DNA of 64,000 nt from CADEEX01 sp964577955 (GCA_964577955.1 CAZOAZ010000003.1:1-64000); one strand, 5' to 3'; positions 34,986-43,541 are shown, numbered from the stretch's first letter. Made by a program: numbers and translations. Notes: generated by a model from the sequence alone, not told the origin.

Positions 34986-35401
34986 CGATGCGGCGCTGCC
35001 GCTATCCGCGGCTCACCGCGGGCGTTTGCCGCCTCTATGGCCTGGCGATCTGGATGTACCCGCCGTCGCTGCGCCGCGAGTTTCACCGCGAGCTGGCGAT
35101 CACGTTCAGGAATCGCGCCGAAGATGTCCTCAATAGCGGCAGCCTCGCAGTGGCTCTGGCGTTCGCGCTGCATCTGGTCGGCGACTGGCTGCGGACCTTT
35201 ACCCTGAAGACCGACGACCCGCCCGTGCTCTCACTCCTCGGGCTGGGCGGCGGCGACGCGCCAGCCTGCGGCTGCATCGATCGAACGACGCTGTCGGTGT
35301 CGCTGATGCTGGCGACGCTTGGCGTCCTCCTCCTCATCGGCGGCTGGTACGGCTGGCTGTCGCTCAACGCCGAGATCCTGCAGCACCATCGGGCTCTGTA
35401 G
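34982..35401 (+). CDS. Small membrane protein of the PadR locus
   Basis: 139 residues. It starts overlapping the PadR stop (GTGA), so the two are co-translated. Segments: a positively charged N-terminus with LAIWMYPPSLRREFHRELAI, a helix at VALAFALHLVGDWLRTFTL, and a strong membrane helix at VSLMLATLGVLLLIGGWYGW. The YPxxxRxEF.RE motif also occurs at the start of acidobacterial ABC-permease-linked proteins. It may be an accessory of the exporter. No enzyme motif. Confidence 0.72.
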   Translation: MTMRRCRYPRLTAGVCRLYGLAIWMYPPSLRREFHRELAITFRNRAEDVLNSGSLAVALAFALHLVGDWLRTFTLKTDDPPVLSLLGLGGGDAPACGCIDRTTLSVSLMLATLGVLLLIGGWYGWLSLNAEILQHHRAL

Positions 35402-35469
35402 TCCGTAGTCCTTCGTCGCACCAAGGACCAAGGACCAAATCCCGGTGTCTAAGCACTCCGCGGTCTCAT

Positions 35470-35499
35470 TGCATCCGTAACGGATGTAGTATATCCGCC
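35470..35499 (+). promoter_or_regulatory. Operator/promoter motif upstream of ABC-2 genes (copy 2)
   Basis: Contains GCATCCGTAACGGATG, with 7-bp arms CATCCG(T)/(A)CGGATG, continuing into GTAGTAT and ATCCGCC. The half-site ATCCG occurs three times in alternating orientation. The CGGATGTAGTAT core at 35481-35492 lies 35 bp before the ATG at 35516; the matching core upstream of padR lies 31 bp before its preferred start. Confidence 0.62.
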
Positions 35500-35515
35500 A
35501 CACTGGTAACCGCCC

Positions 35516-36286
35516 ATGCTGTCTGCCCAGCGTCTCGTCAAGCGTTTCCACGGCGTCACGGCCGTCAACGATGTCAGCTTCGAGGTTCGTGCCGGCGAGG
35601 TGGTCGGCTATCTCGGTCCCAACGGATCGGGGAAAAGCACCACGGCGAAACTGCTCACGGGACTGTTGGACACGTCGTCCGGCGCCGTCCTCTGCGACGG
35701 CCAGGACGTGTCGCGCGATCCCGTCGCCTTCCGCCGGCGGCTTGGCTACGTGCCGGAGGAGCCGAACCTCTATTCGTTCCAGTCGGCGGTCGAGTATCTC
35801 GAGCTGGTCGGACGGCTGCGTGAACTGCCGCCGCGGCCGATGGCGGAGAAGATCTTCGCGCTCCTCGAGCTGTTCGGGTTGACGCATGCGGCCCACCAGG
35901 ACATCGGGACCTTCTCGAAAGGGATGAAGCAGAAGGTGATGATCATCGCCGCGCTGTTGCACGATCCCGACGTCGTAATCCTCGACGAGCCTGACTCGGG
36001 GCTGGATGTCACGGCGACTTTGATGCTGCGGCATCTCCTCACCGCGCTGGCCCGCCGCGGCAAGGCCGTCATCTACAGCTCCCACGTCCTCGAACTGGTC
36101 GAGAAGGCGTGCGACCGCGTCATCGTCATTCACCGGGGCAAGGTCGTGGCCGACGACACCGTCGGGAATCTCCAAACGTTGATGAGGAGTCGATCGCTCG
36201 AAGAGGTGTTCGCGCAGCTCGTGCTGCGCGTCGATCCGGCGCAGACGGCGAGTGACATCGCGGAGGTCGTGGCCAGCCATGCGTGA
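35516..36286 (+). CDS. ABC-2 transporter ATP-binding protein
   Basis: 256 residues with Walker A YLGPNGSGKSTTAKLL, Q-loop YVPEEPNLYS, signature FSKGMKQKVMI, Walker B VVILDEPDSGLDV and the switch His in YSSHVLELVEKACD. FSKGMKQK is the drug/polysaccharide ABC-2 type of signature. It is co-transcribed with the large permease gene that overlaps its end by 8 bp. Regulation by the PadR protein upstream is likely from the shared operator motif. Confidence 0.93.
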   Translation: MLSAQRLVKRFHGVTAVNDVSFEVRAGEVVGYLGPNGSGKSTTAKLLTGLLDTSSGAVLCDGQDVSRDPVAFRRRLGYVPEEPNLYSFQSAVEYLELVGRLRELPPRPMAEKIFALLELFGLTHAAHQDIGTFSKGMKQKVMIIAALLHDPDVVILDEPDSGLDVTATLMLRHLLTALARRGKAVIYSSHVLELVEKACDRVIVIHRGKVVADDTVGNLQTLMRSRSLEEVFAQLVLRVDPAQTASDIAEVVASHA

Positions 36287-38030
36287 CGGGCTGTTGATTC
36301 GGCACTTTCTCTGGCGCTTCGTCGAGCACGATCTCGTCTCGCCCGATGCCGATCGCCGCGACGTGCTCGCCATCGTCACCGGCACGGTCGTCACCGTCAA
36401 TCTGTTTCTCGCGGTCGTGATCGCCGCGCAGTACCAGTTCGACAACTTCATGCCGCCGGGAATCCTCTCGATCCGGTCGGTCGACGACCGCTTTCTGTTC
36501 GTGTCGGCGACGATGCTGATCGCTGCGCTGGCGGCGGTGGCGCAGTGGGACGCGCTGGCGCTCGATGCCCGCGATACCGCGGTCCTCGGCCTGCTGCCGA
36601 TTCCCACCTCCGTGATCGTGCGCACGAAGTTCGCGGCCACCGCGATCTTTGCGACCGCGGTGATTGCGGCGTGTAGCGGGCCGTCGACGCTCCTGCGGCT
36701 GGCGGCGATTCCGATCGGCGCGCCGGTGGGCATGCTGGACGCGCTCTGGCTGACGCTGGTGCACTGCCTCACGACCGTTGGCGCCGGCGCTTTCGGGTTC
36801 GGCGCAGTCCTGGCGCTGCGCGAAACCGCCTTCGCGCTCGCCGGCCCGCGGCGGTTTCGCCGCGTCTCGGCGCTGTTGCAGGGCACGCTGCTCGTCGCCT
36901 TGCTCACGGCGTTGCTCTTGTTGCCCGGTCAGAACAAGTGGGTCGCGCAGCGCTGGCTGGCGGCCGACAGCGGCGTGGCGCGGGCCATTCCGGTGTTCTG
37001 GTTCGTCGGTCTCCACGAAACGCTGGCCGGCGGCGTGTTCGACAATCTGCCGCGTGTCGAGCCCGATCGGTGGCAGCGCGCCCAGGAGCTTCGCTCCACC
37101 GCGCTGTACCGAAGCCTCTGGCCGCTCTATCGCGAACTGGCGCCGGTCGCGGTCATCGCTCTGGTCTCGGTCGCGGTTCTCGCGACGCTGGCGTGTCTCT
37201 GGAACAGCCGGCGTCTGCCGACCGCGGTCGGCCAGATCGATCGCGGAACCGGCCTCGTCACCCACGCACTGCGATGGCTCGCCGTCCACGGTCTGGCGAG
37301 ACGTCCGCTCCAGCAGGCCGGCTTCTTCTTCGCGCTGCAGACGTTGCCACGCCGGCTGACGCACCGCATGCCGATGGCGGCGGCATTCGCGGTCGGGTTG
37401 TCGTTTGTCGTGATCATGGCGGGCGGCGCCCCTCGCAACGGGTCGATTCCCGTCTCACTCCTCGTCGCGCAGCAACTGCTCATCATCAGCGTCGTCACCG
37501 GCTTCCGCCACGCGACGCGGCTGCCGGCGGAACTGCGCGCGACGAGCAGCTTCAGCCTCGCCTGGTCGGGCGAGGCCGCGCCGTACATCTCCGGCGTCAA
37601 GCGTGCGGGCTGGATCGCTGTCGTCCTGCCAGCGCTGACGCTCATCGGCGCCTGGCACGTGATCGTGCTCGGGCCAGTGGTGGCGGCGATCCACGGCGCG
37701 GTTGGTCTCGGGCTCTCGGCGATTCTGATGGAGGCGCTGTTCCTGCGCACGGCCCGCATTCCGCTGGCGAGCGCGCACGTACCCGATGTCGACGCGAAGG
37801 CGCACGCGATCGTGTACGGCGTGGCCGTTCTCGTGGCCGCAGTCATGATCACCGGTTTCGAGCGCTGGGCGCTCGAAACGCCGCTCCGGACACTGGGATT
37901 TCTCGCGATGCTGTTCGCCGTCGCAGCCGGCCTGGCCTCGCTGACGCGCCGATCGCCGCGCTGGCCGGTCATGCTGGCGCTTGACGAAGCGCCGCCGCTC
38001 CCGACTCAACGTCTCAACCTCGCCGGCTAG
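36279..38030 (+). CDS. Large ABC-2 permease
   Basis: 583 residues with about 12 membrane segments in two halves (first half to about 245, second half from about 365), i.e. a fused or internally duplicated permease rather than the usual six-helix subunit. Examples: VVTVNLFLAVVIAAQYQF, LLVALLTALLLLPGQN, AAAFAVGLSFVVIMAG. It overlaps the ATPase gene (ATGCGTGA) and is therefore coupled to it. Substrate unknown. Confidence 0.85.
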   Translation: MRDGLLIRHFLWRFVEHDLVSPDADRRDVLAIVTGTVVTVNLFLAVVIAAQYQFDNFMPPGILSIRSVDDRFLFVSATMLIAALAAVAQWDALALDARDTAVLGLLPIPTSVIVRTKFAATAIFATAVIAACSGPSTLLRLAAIPIGAPVGMLDALWLTLVHCLTTVGAGAFGFGAVLALRETAFALAGPRRFRRVSALLQGTLLVALLTALLLLPGQNKWVAQRWLAADSGVARAIPVFWFVGLHETLAGGVFDNLPRVEPDRWQRAQELRSTALYRSLWPLYRELAPVAVIALVSVAVLATLACLWNSRRLPTAVGQIDRGTGLVTHALRWLAVHGLARRPLQQAGFFFALQTLPRRLTHRMPMAAAFAVGLSFVVIMAGGAPRNGSIPVSLLVAQQLLIISVVTGFRHATRLPAELRATSSFSLAWSGEAAPYISGVKRAGWIAVVLPALTLIGAWHVIVLGPVVAAIHGAVGLGLSAILMEALFLRTARIPLASAHVPDVDAKAHAIVYGVAVLVAAVMITGFERWALETPLRTLGFLAMLFAVAAGLASLTRRSPRWPVMLALDEAPPLPTQRLNLAG

Positions 38031-38049
38031 CGCTGCGCTCACGTACGCT

Positions 38050-38120
38050 CCGCTTTCAGCCGGAATCCGGCTACAGCCGGATCCCACCAGTGTGAATCCG
38101 GTTAACGCCGGATCCCACCG
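38050..38120. repeat. R4 REP palindromes between exporter and beta-helix genes
   Basis: Units CTTTCAGCCGGAATCCGGCT, ATCCGGCTACAGCCGGATCC and AATCCGGTTAACGCCGGATC follow one another. They lie in the only gap between the exporter operon and the next gene. Confidence 0.7.
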
Positions 38121-38172
38121 GCGTCAACTGAGGCCGAATCGGACAGTGCGGCCATGTTAGAGTGCCGCCACC

Positions 38173-40230
38173 ATGCCAGCAGCGGTAGGGACAGGCTTCC
38201 GCCTTCGCCAAGGCTCCGGCGGACCGCCGAAGCTTCAGCGGAGGCTGGTCAGCCTGTCCGTCGGAGTCAGGGCGCTCTGTGGATTGATCTTTTCGCTCGC
38301 GGTGCTGACGGCGATGCCGGCCAGCGCACAGACCGCTCGCAACCAGTCCCGTCCCGGCGAGTTCATCGTCGATCATCCGACGCTCATCAATCTCGGCTTC
38401 GAATGGCTGCTCGACGGCGATGACAATCGCAACGCCAGCGTTGCCGTGTCCTACCGCAAGCAGGGCGATGCCGCGTGGAAGACCGGACTCCCGCTGCTGC
38501 GCCTGCAAGGCGAGAAGATCGTCCAGGAGAACTCCTGGAACATCGTCTCGCCGAACATGTTCGCCGGCAGCATTCTTGACCTCGAGCCCAATACCGCCTA
38601 CGAAGCGCGCTTCGTTCTGAGCGATCCCGATGGTGTTACAGGTCCGCCAGCGGACGCGACCAAGACGGTCATCGTGCGCACGCGGCCCGAGCCGATGGCG
38701 TTCGAGGGCGGGAAGGTCTATCACGTGTATCCGCCGTCGTGGACCGGTACGAAGAGCGAGCCGGCCTTCGAAGGGATCATGTGCGCCTACTACTACACAT
38801 GCGGCGGTGGCGACACGACGACCACGGCGCGGCCGCGCGTGCGGCCGGGCGATACGATCCTGGTGCACGCCGGCCACTACGCCTACCGTCCGGAGTTCTA
38901 CGGTCCCGATCGTTCGCTGAATGTGACGAGTCCCTACGAAGGCACGTACTACTTGTCGGCGAGCGGAACGGCGGAGCGGCCGATTGCCATCAAGGGCGCA
39001 GGCGACGGCGAGGTCATCCTCGACGGCCGCGGCAACTTCAATCTGTTCAATGTGCAGGCGGCGCACTACACCTATTTCGAAGGGCTGACCTTCCGGAACA
39101 CCGACATCGCGATCTGGGCCGGCCGGCAGTTCATCGCCGGCTCGCGCGGCTTGACGGTCAAGCGCTGCCGCTTCGAGGACGTCGGGATGGGCGTCTTCTC
39201 GAACTATTCAGGGTCGAGCGACTTCTACATCGCCGACAGTACGTTCATGGGCCGCGACGATCCGAATCGTCTGATTGGCTGGAACGGCGACTACTGGCGG
39301 CAAATCGCCGGCGCGGGCGGACAGGCGTTCCCGCCGGCGATGGCCTCGTATGTGGCAGTCAAGGTCTACGGACCCGGCCATGTCGTGGCGCACAACTACA
39401 TCGCCAACTTCCACGACGGCATCGACGTCGAAACCTACGGCAACCCTGACGGCTCGCACATGCTCGACGGGCCGTTCTATCCACCGAAGGAATTCTGGGA
39501 TCGCCGACCGGTCGCGATCGACTTCTACAACAACTACCTGACCAACTTTCACGACAACGCGATCGAGATCGACGGCAGCATGCACAACATCCGCGTGATG
39601 CGGAACCTGATGCTGAACTCGGCGTCGCATCCGTTCTGCAATCAGCCGGCGGTCGGCGGGCCGGTCTACTGGATCCGCAACATCGTGTATCACGCGCCGG
39701 GCGGCTCGACGCGGATGACGAGCGGCGCGGCGGGCGTGCTCTTTTACAACAACACGATCCTCAGCGAGACCGCGGCCGGCAGCTCCGCGAACGCGCACTG
39801 GCGGAACAACCTGATCCTCGGCGAGAACTCGACGCCGGCGATCTTCAGCGTAACGACCAGCACCGCGTACAGCTCGTCGGACTACAACGGCTTCCGCCCC
39901 AATCCCGGCGCGGCGTTTTCGTTTCAGTGGGCGACCGGCAATCAGCGCTTTGCGTCGCTCACGCAGTATTCGCAAGCGACGAATCAAGATGGCCACAGCC
40001 TGATCGTGGATTACGACATCTTCGTCAACGTGCCGCGGCTCGACGCCCAGGATCGGGGCAGCGTGCAGAAGCTGTACAAAGCCGCCGACCTCGACTTTCA
40101 GCTGAAGCCGCGTTCGGTTGCCGTCGATCGCGGTGTCGTGCTGCCCAACATCACCGACGACGCGTTTGGCGAGCCAGACCTGGGTGCGCTCGAAGTCGGT
40201 CAACCGGTCCCGAAATATGGACCCCGGTAG
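38173..40230 (+). CDS. Secreted right-handed parallel beta-helix protein (copy 2)
   Basis: 685 residues. From EFIVDHPTLINLGFEWLLDG on it follows the paralogue at 26400-28427 almost residue for residue (FN3-like domain, then beta-helix; NNYLTNFHDNAIEI, LFYNNTILSE) and also ends YGPR. The signal core (LCGLIFSLAVLTAMPASAQ, about 36-54) is preceded by about 35 residues encoded by an 81-bp repeat, because no ATG exists nearer to it. The stop TAG is also part of the second copy of that repeat. It is probably polysaccharide-active and periplasmic or extracellular. Confidence 0.82.
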   Translation: MPAAVGTGFRLRQGSGGPPKLQRRLVSLSVGVRALCGLIFSLAVLTAMPASAQTARNQSRPGEFIVDHPTLINLGFEWLLDGDDNRNASVAVSYRKQGDAAWKTGLPLLRLQGEKIVQENSWNIVSPNMFAGSILDLEPNTAYEARFVLSDPDGVTGPPADATKTVIVRTRPEPMAFEGGKVYHVYPPSWTGTKSEPAFEGIMCAYYYTCGGGDTTTTARPRVRPGDTILVHAGHYAYRPEFYGPDRSLNVTSPYEGTYYLSASGTAERPIAIKGAGDGEVILDGRGNFNLFNVQAAHYTYFEGLTFRNTDIAIWAGRQFIAGSRGLTVKRCRFEDVGMGVFSNYSGSSDFYIADSTFMGRDDPNRLIGWNGDYWRQIAGAGGQAFPPAMASYVAVKVYGPGHVVAHNYIANFHDGIDVETYGNPDGSHMLDGPFYPPKEFWDRRPVAIDFYNNYLTNFHDNAIEIDGSMHNIRVMRNLMLNSASHPFCNQPAVGGPVYWIRNIVYHAPGGSTRMTSGAAGVLFYNNTILSETAAGSSANAHWRNNLILGENSTPAIFSVTTSTAYSSSDYNGFRPNPGAAFSFQWATGNQRFASLTQYSQATNQDGHSLIVDYDIFVNVPRLDAQDRGSVQKLYKAADLDFQLKPRSVAVDRGVVLPNITDDAFGEPDLGALEVGQPVPKYGPR
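38183..38263 (+). repeat. 81-bp direct repeat, left copy (extended R3 element)
   Basis: Begins CGGTAGGGACAGGCTTCCGC and ends GCTGGTCAGCCTGTCCGTCG, with a GGCGGACCGCCG palindrome in the middle. It differs from the right copy at 40225-40305 at one base (A against T). It lies inside the 5' end of the beta-helix gene. Confidence 0.92.
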
Positions 40231-40305
40231 GGACAGGCTTCCGCCTTCGCCAAGGCTCCGGCGGACCGCCGTAGCTTCAGCGGAGGCTGGTCAGCCTGTC
40301 CGTCG
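40225..40305 (+). repeat. 81-bp direct repeat, right copy (extended R3 element)
   Basis: 80 of 81 positions match the copy at 38183-38263. The TAG at 40228-40230, at the fourth base of the repeat, is the stop codon of the beta-helix gene. The next gene's start is 14 bp further on. Confidence 0.92.
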
Positions 40306-40318
40306 CGCGGAGAGCGAA

Positions 40319-41662
40319 ATGAACAGACTGTTCGAAAATCGCCGTCGGTTCTTGGGGCGCATGGCGGGCGGGTTGTTTGGGGCTGGCGTCGCCGTCGGAC
40401 GCGGGACCAGCGCGGTCTCGGCGTGGACCGGACAGCAGACCAACTCGGTCCTCAATCAGGCGCGACCGACCGGGCGCGCCAACGATTTGCGGATCACCAA
40501 AGTCGATCCGGTGATTCTCCGCTTCTCGAAGGATCGGAACGGCGCGCTGACCGGAAACTTCTGTCTGCTCTGCCGTGTCGAGACTGCCGAAGGCATCGTC
40601 GGCTGGGGCGAAGGCACGAACTTCCCGCGCGTGGCGCCGATTGCCACAGAAATCGAGATGAACCGGCCGCTCGTCGTCGGTCAGAGCGCCTGGGATATCG
40701 AGAAGATCTGGTACGACATTTCTCGGTCGCGGGCGGCGATGCACGGCAGCACGGTGCAGTCGGCGATTTCCGCCATCGACATCGCGCTCTGGGACATCGT
40801 CGGACAGAAACTCGGCGTGCCGCTGTACAAACTGCTCGGCGGCAGAGTGAACGAGAAGCTGCGTTACTACCGGAGCGGCGGGTTGGGCGAGGTCAGGAGC
40901 GCCGACGGCTACCGAGAAGGCGCGAAGAAGATGGCTGCCGAAGGATCGATCGCGGTGAAGTTCGATCCGTTCGGACGTTTGCCGGACGAAACGACGGCGA
41001 CCTCACTCAATCGCTCGGTGGATCGTCGCGACGTCCACGACGCGATTGAACTGGTGCGCGGGATTCGCGACGGCGCGCCGAATCTGGAAATTGGTCTCGA
41101 CGTGCACGCCAAGTTCAACACCGCGGGCGCGATCCGCGTCGCCAAGGCGCTCGAGCCCTACGACGTGATGTTCTTCGAGGAACCGATCCTGGCCGAACAG
41201 GCCGACGCGATGAAGGAAGTGCAGTCGTCGACGTCGACGCCGATCGCGGCGGGCGAGCGGCTGAAGTCGCGGTTTCAGATGTACGAGTACATCGAGAAGG
41301 ACGCGATCCGTCTCTACCAGCCGGACGCGGCGCGGATGGGCGGCATCACCGAGTTCCGGAAAGCCGTGTCGCTGGCGGAAACGCATTTCATTCCCTTCCA
41401 GCCGCACAACCCGAACGGCGCGGTCTGCCTTGCCGCGCACCTGCATCTCGCGACCTCGTCTGCCAACTTCAGCATCCTCGAGCAGGGACGTTTGAATCCG
41501 AACAATCCGACCGACGTGGCGCTGCTCCGTCAGCTCTTCGGCGAGTGGCGCCCCGATCCGGCGTACTTCTGGGCGCCCGAGCGGCCCGGTCTCGGAATCA
41601 CGATGAGCGCCGAGTACGTCCGAGAGCACAGCGTCGATCTCGCGGCCGCGGAACGAGCCTGA
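40319..41662 (+). CDS. Tat-exported enolase-superfamily sugar-acid dehydratase (galactonate dehydratase-like)
   Basis: 447 residues. The Tat signal NRRRFLGRMAGGLFGAGVAV is followed by the capping domain and TIM barrel of the mandelate-racemase group. Active-site strands resemble D-galactonate dehydratase: AVKFDPFG, GLDVHAKFN (metal Asp plus nearby His), FFEEPILAEQAD (metal Glu), AAGERLKSRF (metal Glu), QPDAARMGGITE and PHNPNG (His). All metal ligands are present, so it should be active. Export of such an enzyme is unusual. It follows the beta-helix gene directly and may use its products. Confidence 0.9.
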   Translation: MNRLFENRRRFLGRMAGGLFGAGVAVGRGTSAVSAWTGQQTNSVLNQARPTGRANDLRITKVDPVILRFSKDRNGALTGNFCLLCRVETAEGIVGWGEGTNFPRVAPIATEIEMNRPLVVGQSAWDIEKIWYDISRSRAAMHGSTVQSAISAIDIALWDIVGQKLGVPLYKLLGGRVNEKLRYYRSGGLGEVRSADGYREGAKKMAAEGSIAVKFDPFGRLPDETTATSLNRSVDRRDVHDAIELVRGIRDGAPNLEIGLDVHAKFNTAGAIRVAKALEPYDVMFFEEPILAEQADAMKEVQSSTSTPIAAGERLKSRFQMYEYIEKDAIRLYQPDAARMGGITEFRKAVSLAETHFIPFQPHNPNGAVCLAAHLHLATSSANFSILEQGRLNPNNPTDVALLRQLFGEWRPDPAYFWAPERPGLGITMSAEYVREHSVDLAAAERA

Positions 41663-41670
41663 CGCTCAGT

Positions 41671-41744
41671 AATCCGGCTAAAGCCGTCCTTCGACCAGCT
41701 CAGGACGGCCCTGAGCGTCGTCGAAGGGCCGGACGCCACCGAAG
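41671..41744. repeat. Composite R4/R5 repeat
   Basis: AATCCGGCTAAAGCCG (R4) runs into TCCTTCGACCAGCTCAGGAC and GGCCCTGAGCGTCGTCGAAG, an inverted pair of the R5 motif TTCGAC..CTCAGG. It lies downstream of the dehydratase gene. Confidence 0.75.
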
Positions 41745-41769
41745 AGGGAGAACCCCGCGAGGGTCGTAA

Positions 41770-42387
41770 CTAGGGCGCGCGCTGGCCGAGCGGGAACGTC
41801 AGCCCAACGAGACCACGAAACGCAGTCTGACTGTCGAATTCGTACGACGCGTGAATCACGCCAGCGCCGATGGTCAGGAACAGCTGATTGACCGGCATGA
41901 TGAACCCGGCGGACGGAGCGATGGCCAGGCCGCCTTCGCCGAACGAACGCTGAACCCCCGCGAGAAGCTCGCCGTACGCCCAGAACTTCGCCCGCGGCCT
42001 CGGCAGGACGCGAAGGCCGCCCATCAATGACGTATCAGAAAATCCGTCAAAGTTCGCGTAGTCGATGGCGCCGACCAGTTGCCAGGACAACGAGCGAGCC
42101 GGAGTCGAGGCGGTCTGTGTCCAGCCCGTGAGTGACGGACTGTCACGAGTGAAGATGTCGATCATCGTCCCGACTTCGGCACGAACAGTCTTGAATGTTT
42201 GCTTGCTGGACTCACCTGTGATGCCAACGTACAAAGTCCCCCAGATGAGGCCGGTCTCTAGTCGCCTGACCCAATCGGTATCCACGTAGAGTTTTTCCGG
42301 ATCACGCGGCTGTTGGGCGAACGTGGTGCCCTCGGGGAGGCACACGCACGCGATCGCCAGGACCACACACGACTTCGGGAACGTCAT
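41770..42387 (-). CDS. Exported protein, probable small outer-membrane beta-barrel
   Basis: 205 residues. A signal peptide ends at TTFAQ (24). Alternating hydrophobic and polar strands fill the rest (LETGLIWGTLYVGITG, WQLVGAIDYANF, SLMGGLRVLP, FWAYGELLAGVQR, QLFLTIGAGVIHASYEF, FRGLVGLTFPLG), as in an eight-stranded barrel. Base composition is slightly lower in GC than its neighbours. No family is recognised. It is divergent from the hydrolase gene at 42493. Confidence 0.68.
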   Translation of the reverse strand: MTFPKSCVVLAIACVCLPEGTTFAQQPRDPEKLYVDTDWVRRLETGLIWGTLYVGITGESSKQTFKTVRAEVGTMIDIFTRDSPSLTGWTQTASTPARSLSWQLVGAIDYANFDGFSDTSLMGGLRVLPRPRAKFWAYGELLAGVQRSFGEGGLAIAPSAGFIMPVNQLFLTIGAGVIHASYEFDSQTAFRGLVGLTFPLGQRAP

Positions 42388-42492
42388 TGTCACCTCGACA
42401 TTCTCAGCATAGCGCATGGCGAAGCGCCGAATGCCGCCCGTACATCAGCTATCATGAGCCGCCTGACGGGGGTTGATTCGAGGGAGATGATC

Positions 42493-43485
42493 ATGATCCG
42501 ACGCGCGATTGCCGCCATGTTACTGATGGGCGCCGGTGTGGTGAATGCCAGTGCGCAACAGCCACTGCGGTTGATGAACAGTCCGTGCACGGCCGACATC
42601 AACGCACCCACGACCGAGCCCAAGACGGGCCGGACGTTTCTACTCGACTATCCGTGCGATCTGAAAGCGGGCGAGCCGGTGACGTTCATCCTCAATCTGC
42701 ACGGCGGCGGATCGAGCGGCACCTGGCAGCGCCGCTACTTTCCGGCGATCGATCAGAAGGATCGGTATCGGCTGGTCGTCGCCAGCCCGTACTCGCCGGA
42801 ACGCCGGTGGGCCGAGAAGGATGACGCCTATCTGCAGAACATCGTGACGGCGATCGTCGATCAGATCGGCGGACGAAACGTCCGCGCGTTCTGGCTGGCC
42901 GGCCATTCGCAAGGCGGGGCGACCTCGCGCCGGATCGTCTGCAGCGACTTCTTCGGTCCGCGCGTCGACGGATTTCTGAGCCTGTCCGGCGGGCGTCTCG
43001 GCGGAGCGCCGCAACGCGATCCCGGCGCCGGACGTCCGGCACAAGCCGCGGCCTCACGCCCGGCGACGACTCCGCCGCCCGCCGGCGCCGCCCCGGCTGC
43101 GCCGGCGCCCGAGCCGACCTGCGAGTTTTCACACATCTACGAAACCGGTCAGCACGAGATCCTCGCGCTGCCGACGCAGTCGGCGCTGGCGACGAAATAT
43201 CAGTGCCGTCCACGCGAACGGCGGCCCGATGTCGTCGACACGAAGGCGGGTCAGGTCCACGACGGCGGCAGCCAGAATCCGGGCACGAAGCAGTGGGGTC
43301 TGTTGCCGCGCCCAGGAACCGCGGAAGTCTTCGTCTACCCGAGTTGCCAGGGTGGCCGCGTCATCGCTGACGTTCGCCGTCTTGACAAGGGGCACACCGA
43401 AGGACTCGAACCGCTCGTCGTCGAAGAGCTCGTGAAGCTGATGGTCAGCGCGAGCGGCGGCAAGATTCAGCGCATGACTCACTGA
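42493..43485 (+). CDS. Secreted alpha/beta hydrolase (PHB-depolymerase/LpqC-like)
   Basis: 330 residues; the ATG at 42493 is 6 bp after a GAGGGAG site. A signal peptide ends VNASAQ. NLHGGGSSGTWQRRYF holds the oxyanion loop, WLAGHSQGGATSR the nucleophile Ser, and the C-terminal DKGHTEGLEP the His. A Pro/Ala-rich insert at about 185-215 (AASRPATTPPPAGAAPAAP) separates the core from the last third. It resembles the esterase branch that includes poly(3-hydroxybutyrate) depolymerases and feruloyl esterases, which fits the polysaccharide-related genes around it. Confidence 0.83.
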   Translation: MIRRAIAAMLLMGAGVVNASAQQPLRLMNSPCTADINAPTTEPKTGRTFLLDYPCDLKAGEPVTFILNLHGGGSSGTWQRRYFPAIDQKDRYRLVVASPYSPERRWAEKDDAYLQNIVTAIVDQIGGRNVRAFWLAGHSQGGATSRRIVCSDFFGPRVDGFLSLSGGRLGGAPQRDPGAGRPAQAAASRPATTPPPAGAAPAAPAPEPTCEFSHIYETGQHEILALPTQSALATKYQCRPRERRPDVVDTKAGQVHDGGSQNPGTKQWGLLPRPGTAEVFVYPSCQGGRVIADVRRLDKGHTEGLEPLVVEELVKLMVSASGGKIQRMTH

Positions 43486-43487
43486 CC

Positions 43488-43525
43488 GTGGGGTCCGGCT
43501 TCAGCCGGACTCCGGTTTCGCCGGA
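43488..43525. repeat. R4 REP palindromes
   Basis: GTGGGGTCCGGCTTCAGCCG followed by GAC, then TCCGGTTTCGCCGGA. They fill the short gap between the hydrolase stop and the next gene's ribosome site (AGGAG). Confidence 0.7.
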
Positions 43526-43541
43526 CTTCAGGAGCAACGTC

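Noticed and set aside
35231..36907. Long minus-strand open frame opposite the ABC-2 genes
   Set aside because: It covers the reverse of a clear ATPase gene with Walker motifs and part of its permease; its composition is that of a shadow frame.
38183..40305. Composite transposon around the beta-helix gene
   Set aside because: The flanking 81-bp repeats do not encode a transposase and show no target-site duplication that I could find; they are treated as repeats only.
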